DNA of 64,000 nt from Chryseosolibacter sp044507775 (GTDB lineage Bacteria > Bacteroidota > Bacteroidia > Cytophagales > Cyclobacteriaceae), in NCBI GenBank assembly GCA_044507775.1, contig JBIQIY010000018.1, positions 1 to 64,000 on the forward strand, given 5' to 3'. Every line of letters begins with the position of its first letter. Positions within the stretch are counted from its first letter, which is position 1. Shown piece after piece: positions 51,609-59,405 of this stretch. Below the pieces are notes generated by a model, which saw nothing but the letters and a program-made list of their open reading frames with translations, ran no database searches and was not told where the DNA came from. The position numbers were made by a program, and so were the translations under genes.

Positions 51609-53344
51609 ATTCTCGCCTGATAAGTGTACAACTCAAAATATCTTCCCTTTTTCTGAATCAGCTCCTCATGCCTTCCGCGTTCGGCGATGATTCCTTGCTC
51701 GATTACCAAAATCTGGTCGGCTTGCCGGATGGTACTTAGGCGGTGGGCTATGACGAAGGTCGTACGCCCTTTCATGAGGTTGCTCAGACTTTGTTGAATA
51801 AAGGATTCGCTTTCCGTGTCGAGGTTTGAGGTTGCTTCGTCGAGAATCAGGATGCGGGGGTCCGCGAGTATGGCGCGCGCAATAGCAATGCGCTGGCGCT
51901 GGCCGCCCGACAGCTTAACACCGCGTTCACCGATGACCGTGTCCAGCCCGTGCTCGAACCGATCGGAAAACTCATTTACATACGCTGCCTGCACTGCGCG
52001 CTGCAGCTCTTCTGCGGTGGCATCCGGACGGGGAAAGAGAATATTTTCCCGGATAGTTCCCTCGAAGAGAAAGTCATCCTGGAGAACGACACCAAGTTGC
52101 TTGCGGTAGCTGTTCAGGTTGACAGCCGAAAGGTCCGTATCATCAACGGTGATCAGCCCGGCCGTCGGCGTGAGATAGGTTGCCACCAGTCCGGCAATGG
52201 TGGACTTTCCCGAGCCCGAAGTTCCGACCAAAGCAGTGACGGAGCCCGCAGGCGCGTGGAAGTTGATGCCGTGCAATACTTCCTTTCCCTGCTCGTATGA
52301 AAATGAAACATCCTTGAAAGTAATGTCGCCCTTTATCGCGTCCAGGCGGATTGTCCGAGTGGAGCCGTCGTCCTCCGGTGTCATGTTCATGATCTCTTCT
52401 GTTCGATCAAGTCCGGCGAACGCCTCGGTCAACTGGCTTCCGATATTGCTCATCTGCACGATCGGTGCGATCATGAATCCCAGATAGAGGGTGAAGGATA
52501 CGAAATCGCCGAAGGTGAGCTCGCCATGCATGATCATGTAGCTTCCGATTCCCATAATACCGGTGCTGGCCAGTCCGAGCAGGAAAGTGGCGGAGCTCGT
52601 AACCAGGCTGGTCGAGGTCAGGCTTTTCTTTACGTTCAGGAAAAGCTTCTCGACGCCACTTTCAAAGGTCTTGATCTCCTGTTTTTCAGCATTGAATCCC
52701 TTGATCACGCGGATCCCATTCAGCGTCTCCGTAAGCCGGCCTGTAACCTCTGCGTTGAGTACACCGCGTTCCCGGAAAATCGGCCGGATGTATGCAAATG
52801 CTTTCAGGGAGATCAATCCGAAAATCGCCACCGGCACCAGCACATAGAGGGTCATCATCGGACTGATCCGGATGAGCAGAAAGAGGGAGATCACGGCGGT
52901 GAGGAGCCCGCCGACAAGTTGCACCAGCCCTGTTCCTACGAGATTTCGCACGCCCTCTACATCTGTCATAATGCGGGAGACGAGGGCGCCTGACTTCGAA
53001 TTGTCAAAGAACCGTACGGGAAGACTAAGGATCTTTTGTTGAACCTGCGCGCGCAGGATGGAAATGAGGCGCTGGGCTTCCACGCTGAGAATCCTCGTTA
53101 GCAGGAACGACGTGATTGCTTGAACAATGATCGCTGCTACCACTCCGACAAGCAGGTACCGAAGCATTTCCAGGTCCTTGTTCACAATGACGTCATCCAT
53201 GAGATATTTGGTTGCGCCCGGCAAAACCAGTCCGGCGAGCCGGCTAATAACGATCAGGACAAGGCCAATCAGGACTATCTTGCGCCGGGGCCAAATGATC
53301 GTTTTGAAAACATGCGCGATTGTAATCTTCGGTTTCTTCTTCAT
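51605..53344 (-). CDS. ABC transporter, fused permease and ATPase (exporter type)
   Basis: 579 residues from ATG 53344; an upstream in-frame start at 53464 adds 40 residues with no exporter features and is rejected. Six-helix membrane domain (about 25-310), then ATPase with Walker A GTSGSGKS near 374-381, Q loop VLQDDFLFEGTI, signature LSGGQRQRIAIARA, Walker B ILILDEATSNLD and H loop IAHRLSTI. MsbA/multidrug-like homodimer; the substrate (lipid, drug or peptide) is not deducible. Its tail meets the inverted heptamer arrays. Confidence 0.93.
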   Translation of the reverse strand: MKKKPKITIAHVFKTIIWPRRKIVLIGLVLIVISRLAGLVLPGATKYLMDDVIVNKDLEMLRYLLVGVVAAIIVQAITSFLLTRILSVEAQRLISILRAQVQQKILSLPVRFFDNSKSGALVSRIMTDVEGVRNLVGTGLVQLVGGLLTAVISLFLLIRISPMMTLYVLVPVAIFGLISLKAFAYIRPIFRERGVLNAEVTGRLTETLNGIRVIKGFNAEKQEIKTFESGVEKLFLNVKKSLTSTSLVTSSATFLLGLASTGIMGIGSYMIMHGELTFGDFVSFTLYLGFMIAPIVQMSNIGSQLTEAFAGLDRTEEIMNMTPEDDGSTRTIRLDAIKGDITFKDVSFSYEQGKEVLHGINFHAPAGSVTALVGTSGSGKSTIAGLVATYLTPTAGLITVDDTDLSAVNLNSYRKQLGVVLQDDFLFEGTIRENILFPRPDATAEELQRAVQAAYVNEFSDRFEHGLDTVIGERGVKLSGGQRQRIAIARAILADPRILILDEATSNLDTESESFIQQSLSNLMKGRTTFVIAHRLSTIRQADQILVIEQGIIAERGRHEELIQKKGRYFELYTYQARI

Positions 53345-53518
53345 AATACTCTTGTATGGTCGGTTGCAGCAGAAAATTATTGCATCCGCTTGGGCGAATT
53401 GTTCTAAATTCTTCGCAGCATCCAATGTAGAAACTTTTTCACGCCGGTCGCGCAATCCCGGCATAAAGGAATACTTTTTTTGCGCTGCAATTCCTTTGAC
53501 AGATCAAAGAACAAAAAA

Positions 53519-53525
53519 AGGAGGG
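53519..53525 (+). promoter_or_regulatory. Strong Shine-Dalgarno (AGGAGGG) of the PRC-barrel gene
   Basis: A perfect AGGAGG, rare in Bacteroidota, where leaders usually lack one. It leaves 4 bp to ATG 53529 and 10 bp to ATG 53535, so the second ATG (MVDKTYE) may be the real start. Confidence 0.7.
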
Positions 53526-53528
53526 ATT

Positions 53529-53948
53529 ATGAGTATGGTTGATAAAACGTATGAGGCGGATAACAGGACCGGACGTAACATGGAGGGACCTGATGCGAAC
53601 CGTCCACTGGAGAGGTTGACGGCGACATCCATAATTGGGGATAAAGTGGAAAACGCTCAGAATGAGGATCTGGGAACGATTGACAACCTGATGATCAACG
53701 TGCGCACCGGACGCGTGGAGTACGTTGTGGTTGAGTACGGATCTTTCCTGGGAATCGGAGGTAAACTTTTCGCGATACCTTTCGATGAACTGCGCATTGT
53801 TCCGGACAGGCGCGTCTTTGTTGTTAACCGCGACAAGGATTATCTGCGCATGTCACCCGGCTTTGACAAAAATCACTGGCCGGATACCAATGATCACAGT
53901 TATTACGGAGATGTTGACTCCTACTGGGGAACGACTGCGATGCCGTAG
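53529..53948 (+). CDS. PRC-barrel domain protein
   Basis: 139 residues from ATG 53529 (137 from ATG 53535). An open frame continues upstream to 53127 but lies over the ABC gene, so it is not used. The PRC-barrel spans about 30-100: TATSIIGDKVENAQNEDLGTI, LMINVRTGRVEYVVVEYGSF and FAIPFDELRIVPDRRVFVV. No signal peptide. PRC-barrel proteins of this kind are often stress-induced; a scaffold role is inferred. It ends 19 bp before a strong hairpin. Confidence 0.9.
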   Translation: MSMVDKTYEADNRTGRNMEGPDANRPLERLTATSIIGDKVENAQNEDLGTIDNLMINVRTGRVEYVVVEYGSFLGIGGKLFAIPFDELRIVPDRRVFVVNRDKDYLRMSPGFDKNHWPDTNDHSYYGDVDSYWGTTAMP

Positions 53949-53967
53949 CTTCCCGCGTAAGTTTAAC

Positions 53968-53995
53968 AGAATGGCAGAGGTATCTCTGCCATTCT
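53968..53995. terminator. Bidirectional-type terminator hairpin
   Basis: A perfect 12-bp stem AGAATGGCAGAG / CTCTGCCATTCT with a GTAT loop, between the convergent PRC-barrel and EcsC genes. The flank is T-rich but without a long T-run. Confidence 0.7.
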
Positions 53996-54028
53996 CATTT
54001 ATTAGCGCTTTACTCTTTATTTGTTATC

Positions 54029-54766
54029 TCAGGATGGAAGGCGGGCCGTCTTCCTGAAGTACCGCATCCGGTATGCATTCATGGCCGTCTTACCGAGCTT
54101 CATCGTCAGGCGATGATTGACGACTGCGCCGACGGCGGCGCCAATGCCCGGGACGAGTTGCAGCAGTTTTGCTATGTCTATGTAATCCCGGTATTCCTGC
54201 TGAAAGTTTCGCCAGTCAAATTCGCGAATGTCCGGCGGCAGTGTCTTCTCGTATTCTTCCCAATTGGCGAGTGGATCGAAGATCTTGTTTCGACCTACCG
54301 GGCTGGAAAAGCACAACTGAAAAATATGTAACATGTGCACCCGTTCCTGGTACCGCGATGTGTCATAGCCGTAGAGCGCAGCAATTTCAAAAAGCATCTT
54401 CATTTTAAGCGTGAGCCAAAGCGGAAAATCTGCCAGACCCAGGAGGATACCGCCCGCGCCGGTGATCGCGCCTTCCGCCGCGGCCGTGTTCCGGTACACC
54501 TTAATCTTTTCGACGACCTTCAGCTCACAGCTTTGCAGTGATTCCGGTATAACCGGTGTTCGCGTCGTAAACCCCGCACCGAAAAATACGGCGTTGGTCA
54601 TTTCGCGTATAGCGGCCGTAATAGCTGCATGAACCTTCTCGGGTATGACACGGTTAATCCGCGTCTGTAATTTCTTCGCCAACTGGCTTGAGAACGACGG
54701 TGTGCTCCGCATCTTGAGCTTCCAGATCTCAAGCTCCGCCTGCATTTGTGTTTCATACAATGTCAT
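54029..54766 (-). CDS. EcsC family protein
   Basis: 245 residues, no signal peptide. The EcsC fold is recognised from helix blocks: AAAEGAITGAGGILLGLADFPLWLTLKMKMLFEIAALYGYD and LLQLVPGIGAAVGAVVNHRL. Those Gly/Ala-rich helices may be membrane-associated. Function in Bacillus is linked to the Ecs transporter; here no transporter is adjacent. It converges with the PRC-barrel gene and diverges from the penicillin-binding protein gene. Confidence 0.85.
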   Translation of the reverse strand: MTLYETQMQAELEIWKLKMRSTPSFSSQLAKKLQTRINRVIPEKVHAAITAAIREMTNAVFFGAGFTTRTPVIPESLQSCELKVVEKIKVYRNTAAAEGAITGAGGILLGLADFPLWLTLKMKMLFEIAALYGYDTSRYQERVHMLHIFQLCFSSPVGRNKIFDPLANWEEYEKTLPPDIREFDWRNFQQEYRDYIDIAKLLQLVPGIGAAVGAVVNHRLTMKLGKTAMNAYRMRYFRKTARLPS

Positions 54767-54878
54767 TCGCGAACCAGCGTTTTAAGGACTTTAGCGTTGT
54801 TTCGCAGTATAATAAATCCACACCTGCCAAGCTTGCGTTTTTTGTTGCTAAGGAATACTATTTTTACGGATAATCAGT

Positions 54879-57185
54879 ATGCAGGAGGCTAAGGGCTCTT
54901 TTTTGAAGAAGACAAAACGAAGAATTACAAGATATTACAGGCGACACGGCCTGGTAAAAACGCTGATGGCGCTGGCCGGACTCCTGTTCCTGGGTGCTTC
55001 CGCCGGTGCGCTTTGTTTTGTGCTCCTGGTGTGGAGCGGGTTTTTTGGACCACTTCCGTCCGGGGAGCAACTAAAGGAAATTCACCATCCCATTGCAAGC
55101 GAAGTTTACAGCGTCGACAGTGTTCTTCTGGGGCGCTATTACCTTCAAGACCGGACGCCCGTGGATTCGGCGGACATTCCAAGAACACTCAAGCAGGCCC
55201 TGGTGGCAACGGAAGACGTTCGCTTCTATGAACATAATGGAGTGGACGTAAAAAGCTTGTTCAGGGTCCTTGTTAAAACCCTCCTCCTTCAAAAGGAATC
55301 CTCCGGGGGTGGCAGCACAATTACACAGCAACTGGCGAAGAATCTGTATCCGCGGCGCCATTACGCAATGCTTTCACTTCCGATTAACAAAGTACGCGAA
55401 ATGATCATCGCGTCCCGGCTGGAAGACCTGTACTCGAAGGACGAGATCCTCACGCTTTATCTGAATACCATTCCATTCGCGGATAACACATATGGAGTGA
55501 AGACGGCGGCAGACCGTTTCTTTTCAACGGCGGTCAAAGATCTGACGATTGACCAGTCCGCGATGCTGGTGGGAATGTTAAAGGCTACCCATAATTACAA
55601 TCCGCGCCTGTTTCCTGAGCGGGCCATACAGCGAAGAAATCTCGTTATCTCCCAGATGGAAAAGTATCATTTTATCAACGCCGACGAGGAAAAGCTTCTT
55701 CAGGAAAAACCGTTGGGACTGGACTACAACAACGTTGGCAACAGCAATGGTATAGCCGCCTACTTCAGGGCCTATCTCAAGAACGAGCTGCTGAATTGGT
55801 GCCGCGAAAACCGGAAGGCTGATGGCAACGCTTACAATTTGTATACTGACGGGCTGAAGATTTACACAACCATTGATTCCCGCTTGCAGCGCTATGCCGA
55901 GGCCGCCATGGAAAAACAGATGAAGAGCCTCCAGGAAAAATTTGCAAAGCAATTGAATCAGAAGAAACTGGATGACGCGGCGATGCGACGCTTGCGCCGC
56001 CTGCCTCAATATGTTGCTCTGAAGGAGACGGGGATGAGCGAAAAAGAGATCCTGAAAGCATTAAAAAAACCTGTAAAAACGAAGATCTATACATGGGATG
56101 GAATCCGGCAAGTGAACATGAGCATTTACGATTCGGTAAAACATCACATGCAGTTTCTTCAGGCGGGTGTGCTGGCAATGGAGCCCGGTACCGGGGAAAT
56201 AAGGGCATGGGTAGGCGGAATCGATCATCGGTTTTTTCAGTATGATCACGTTCGGCCCGGAACAAAAAGGCAGGTAGGGTCCACCTTGAAGCCGATCCTG
56301 TATACGGCAGCGCTGGAAAAAGGAATTGGTCCCTGTACTTACATCTCCGCAGGTAAGACTGAATACACGAACCTCGATGACTGGACGCCAGAAAACACGG
56401 ACCAGGAAACATATGACCGCAAGTATTCGATGGAGGGTGGTCTGTCGGGTTCTGTTAATACCGTGTCGGTCAAACTACTCGAAAAGACCGGGATCCGCGA
56501 TGCGATCGATATCGCCAGAAAGATGGGAATCACAAGCGAGCTTCCGGCGGTCCCATCCCTGGCGTTGGGAACTCCTTCAATTTCCATGATGGAGATGGTG
56601 GGCGCCTACGGTACACTTGCGAACGGCGGTGTGTATAAGTCGCCGCGCTACATCCTCGCTATTGCCGATCGTCACGGCAACATCCTGGAGGAGATCAAGG
56701 CGGAGGATGACGAGCCCGTTCGCGCAGTATCCAAAGAAAGCGCGGAGATGATGGTGCATATGCTGAAATCGGTTGTCAGCGATGGCACGGGATCCTCCTT
56801 GCGAACCCGGTTCGGCATTCACAATGATGTAGCAGGCAAAACCGGGACGACTCAGCTGAACGTGGACGGCTGGTTTATGGCAATGACACCGCACTTGGTC
56901 ATCGGCTCCTGGGTGGGCGCCGATGATCCAACGCTGCACTTTCGCAGCACAAGCCTCGGGCAAGGTGCCGCCACAGCACTTCCGATCACGGCGTACTTTC
57001 TTGAGAAGGTGAATCAGGACAAGAGTTTGCGCCAAATAGCGCAGGCGAGATTTTCGCCGCTGTCGGCGGAGTTACTCGAAGAGCTCGATTGCAAAACCTA
57101 CAAATCCGATTTGAATATCTTCCAGCGGATCTTCAAGAAGAAGAAAAAAACGAAAGTGAAAAAATTCCGCGGCGTGAAGGACTAG
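54879..57185 (+). CDS. Class A penicillin-binding protein (PBP1A-type transglycosylase/transpeptidase)
   Basis: 768 residues. A cytoplasmic basic start, one membrane helix (about 28-52), a glycosyltransferase domain with Glu112 in ATEDVRFYEHNGVD and GGSTITQQLAKN (144-155), then a transpeptidase with Ser468 in GSTLKP, SxN motif SVN and Lys654 in GKTGTT. Both activities are therefore intact. It polymerises and cross-links peptidoglycan. The LpoB-like lipoprotein at 24989 is a candidate activator. Its stop shares CTAG with the convergent gene. Confidence 0.96.
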   Translation: MQEAKGSFLKKTKRRITRYYRRHGLVKTLMALAGLLFLGASAGALCFVLLVWSGFFGPLPSGEQLKEIHHPIASEVYSVDSVLLGRYYLQDRTPVDSADIPRTLKQALVATEDVRFYEHNGVDVKSLFRVLVKTLLLQKESSGGGSTITQQLAKNLYPRRHYAMLSLPINKVREMIIASRLEDLYSKDEILTLYLNTIPFADNTYGVKTAADRFFSTAVKDLTIDQSAMLVGMLKATHNYNPRLFPERAIQRRNLVISQMEKYHFINADEEKLLQEKPLGLDYNNVGNSNGIAAYFRAYLKNELLNWCRENRKADGNAYNLYTDGLKIYTTIDSRLQRYAEAAMEKQMKSLQEKFAKQLNQKKLDDAAMRRLRRLPQYVALKETGMSEKEILKALKKPVKTKIYTWDGIRQVNMSIYDSVKHHMQFLQAGVLAMEPGTGEIRAWVGGIDHRFFQYDHVRPGTKRQVGSTLKPILYTAALEKGIGPCTYISAGKTEYTNLDDWTPENTDQETYDRKYSMEGGLSGSVNTVSVKLLEKTGIRDAIDIARKMGITSELPAVPSLALGTPSISMMEMVGAYGTLANGGVYKSPRYILAIADRHGNILEEIKAEDDEPVRAVSKESAEMMVHMLKSVVSDGTGSSLRTRFGIHNDVAGKTGTTQLNVDGWFMAMTPHLVIGSWVGADDPTLHFRSTSLGQGAATALPITAYFLEKVNQDKSLRQIAQARFSPLSAELLEELDCKTYKSDLNIFQRIFKKKKKTKVKKFRGVKD

Positions 57186-57514
57186 TGGAATTCCCTTTCC
57201 TGCATTTTCAATAGCAGCGCATTCTCTTCGGCGGTAAGCTCCAATTCCTTCTTTTTGTTCTTCTGCGATTCTATGAACGCTTCAAGACTTGTGAAGAAAC
57301 GCAGCCGGTATTTCCAGATAAGTTTGCTGCCAATCGCCTCTTTAAAGGTGCGGAGATCAACTTTTTCGTCCAGCCAGTAAAGGTCGTGGGTGTCCATGTC
57401 CGAAGAAGCCCCGGTGTAGCCGGGCATGAAGTTCACATGAGAACTCTCTAATTTTTTAGTTACTTCCTCGCGAAAATCCGCCTTTCCTGTAATATATATC
57501 GTAATCCAACCCAT
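57182..57514 (-). CDS. Conserved-looking small cytoplasmic protein
   Basis: 110 residues from ATG 57514 (MGWITIYITGKADFREEV); this start follows an A-rich leader. A longer frame from 57634 adds a basic stretch of 40 residues that looks less natural. No signal, no membrane helix; C-terminus helical and charged. Family not recognised. It overlaps the penicillin-binding protein stop by 4 bp. Confidence 0.65.
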   Translation of the reverse strand: MGWITIYITGKADFREEVTKKLESSHVNFMPGYTGASSDMDTHDLYWLDEKVDLRTFKEAIGSKLIWKYRLRFFTSLEAFIESQKNKKKELELTAEENALLLKMQEREFH

Positions 57515-57916
57515 ACTTTTCTTTCTCGTGTTTTCCGGTGATAGCTTTAATTTCATCTTTCTCGTTCTGAACCAAATATTCTTCCACCGTTTTGCAGGTT
57601 CTCCAATGGTTCGTCTAATCGCTTCTTTTTTCATATTGCTTCACCTGCCTGTTTAACGTAACAAAGGTCGCGATGTTTCACTCTCCGCGCCACATTTCTA
57701 CCCGGTACAGATGCAACTGATAGAATACTTCCGTATCGAACAGTAGTGCAATCGTTGTCAATGGAAAACCTTATCAATTTTGTATTAAACATGTATATCA
57801 TCATAGTTGTAACACACGGAAGTAGCAACTGGTTTCCTATACCCGACTAAGGGTGAAAGTAACCACAGGTATTAGTTTTTTATTGATAGAACCCGGAACT
57901 TGTTTTCATATCAAAC
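57515..57916. other. AT-rich intergenic region (about 400 bp)
   Basis: No gene supported. It holds an inverted pair of 8-mers, ACTTCCGT (57727-57734) and ACGGAAGT (57816-57823), possibly an operator pair for the genes on either side. A 65-codon minus-strand frame (57631-57828) shows no recognisable product. Divergent promoters are expected here but I see no strong match. Confidence 0.5.
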
Positions 57917-58798
57917 GTGACAAAACTTTCTAACTCTTTGCCTTCCGATTACGATCGCGTTTTCCTGTTCTCCTATTTCAAGGGACACGGTGACGGGCTT
58001 CATCTCGCCTGGAGCGCAGACGGATTGTCCTGGAAGGCGCTCAACGACAATCGACCGCTCGTCACGGGTAACATGGGAGAGGAAAGGATTATGAGGGATC
58101 CGTTTCTGCTTCCTGTGAAGGATGGTTTCCACCTCGTCTGGACCGCAGGGTGGCGGGGGAAAGGTATCGGTTATGCATTTAGTCATGACCTTGTGACCTG
58201 GTCGCCGCAGCAATTCCTTCCCGTCATGGAGCATGAACCGAAGGCGCTGAATTGTTGGGCACCCGAGATATTTCGCGATGACGGAGGGAGCTTCTTCATT
58301 CACTGGGCGACGACCATACAAGGCCGATTTCCGGAAACGGACGGACGCGGCGACGAAGGACTCGACCACCGGATGTATTTTACTACTACACGCGACTTCC
58401 GCACATTCAGCGAGACAAAGCTTTTTTTTGACGGAGGCTTCAATGTAATCGATGCAACGCTTGTCAAGGATGGTGACCGCTACCTTTTGTTTATGAAAGA
58501 CGAAAGGCCTGACCAAAAAAATATACGGATGGCAATCGGCGACGTAATCCCGGGTGCGTTTCGCAATATCAGCCCGCCACTCACCGGAGGGTATTGGGCC
58601 GAAGGACCCTCGGCTATCAGGATTGAGAATCGATGGGTGGTATACTTCGATAAATACAAAGTGGGCAGTATCGGCGCAATCGCCTCGCGGGATCTGCTGA
58701 CCTGGGAAGATATTTCAGAAGCCGTTCATTTTCCATCCGGCGCACAACACGGATCAGTGGTCGAAATTCCCTTCGGAAGGGTGAATCACTTGCTCTAA
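57917..58798 (+). CDS. GH43-like glycoside hydrolase (five-bladed propeller), cytoplasmic
   Basis: 293 residues from GTG 57917, no signal peptide. Blade-like repeats contain WTAGWRGKGIGYAFSHDLVTW and similar. Acidic residues fit a GH43/clan-F pattern: MRDPFLL (Asp), CWAPEIF (Glu), FNVIDATLV (Asp), YWAEGPSAI (Glu). Related enzymes hydrolyse arabinosyl or xylosyl linkages. The lack of a signal suggests it acts on imported oligosaccharides (inference). Exact substrate unknown. Confidence 0.85.
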   Translation: MTKLSNSLPSDYDRVFLFSYFKGHGDGLHLAWSADGLSWKALNDNRPLVTGNMGEERIMRDPFLLPVKDGFHLVWTAGWRGKGIGYAFSHDLVTWSPQQFLPVMEHEPKALNCWAPEIFRDDGGSFFIHWATTIQGRFPETDGRGDEGLDHRMYFTTTRDFRTFSETKLFFDGGFNVIDATLVKDGDRYLLFMKDERPDQKNIRMAIGDVIPGAFRNISPPLTGGYWAEGPSAIRIENRWVVYFDKYKVGSIGAIASRDLLTWEDISEAVHFPSGAQHGSVVEIPFGRVNHLL

Positions 58799-58853
58799 AA
58801 ATTCCCATCCCTTATTTGTGATTCGACACCGTATTGTGGTATCTTACAATATC

Positions 58854-59312
58854 ATGAAATTGTTTCTGATAATCTTCGCAATTGCTTTTGTTCAGGATAT
58901 TCCGTTCAAGCCAACGGAGGAGTTTGAAGCCAAGCTTGACTACCAGTTCAAGCCCCGGCCGCAGGGCGATCCGAACACGGTGAGTCTGAATGGTACGCTG
59001 CGATCACAGAAGGCAGGTTCTGTTCTTCCATACCTGGTGGTAAATATCCGCATGCTCCAACTTCCGCAGAACAAGATGAAAGTGGGGATCACCACTAACC
59101 TCAATAATCGCCCCGTGTGGCGAAGGATAAGTCTCAATGGAGTACTTGAGCTTGATATGGGATTCACAGATGACATGATCGACCGAGTGACGGCCCATCA
59201 GTACACGGTCACGTTTGTCGATGATTCCAAAGAGCCGATCGACCGGATCCTCATCAACGTCGCGGAGGATGGCTCTTTCTTTGTAAATGGCGAAAAAAGA
59301 GGCAAGTTCTAG
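58854..59312 (+). CDS. Small secreted protein of unknown function
   Basis: 152 residues from ATG 58854, which starts a signal-like stretch (MKLFLIIFAIAFVQDIPF); 58818 adds 12 unlikely residues. Mature part is basic and beta-rich (QLPQNKMKVGITTNLNN, VAEDGSFFVNGEKRGKF). No lipobox. I do not recognise it. It stands between the GH43-like and PIG-L genes. Confidence 0.75.
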   Translation: MKLFLIIFAIAFVQDIPFKPTEEFEAKLDYQFKPRPQGDPNTVSLNGTLRSQKAGSVLPYLVVNIRMLQLPQNKMKVGITTNLNNRPVWRRISLNGVLELDMGFTDDMIDRVTAHQYTVTFVDDSKEPIDRILINVAEDGSFFVNGEKRGKF

Positions 59313-59405
59313 CCTGCAGTATTTGTTAAAACATTGTTAAAAAGTTACCAGCGGCCATCCGAAAGCGGGTCAGATGGGTTAAACTTGTGTTTAAAATTTC
59401 CAAGA

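Noticed and set aside
53345..53464. N-terminal extension of the ABC exporter
   Set aside because: The 40 added residues show no membrane or exporter features; ATG 53344 gives a normal N-terminus.
57631..57828. 65-codon minus-strand frame ahead of the small protein gene
   Set aside because: Its ATGA overlap with 57634 is tempting, but the translation has no recognisable features and lies in an AT-rich regulatory gap.
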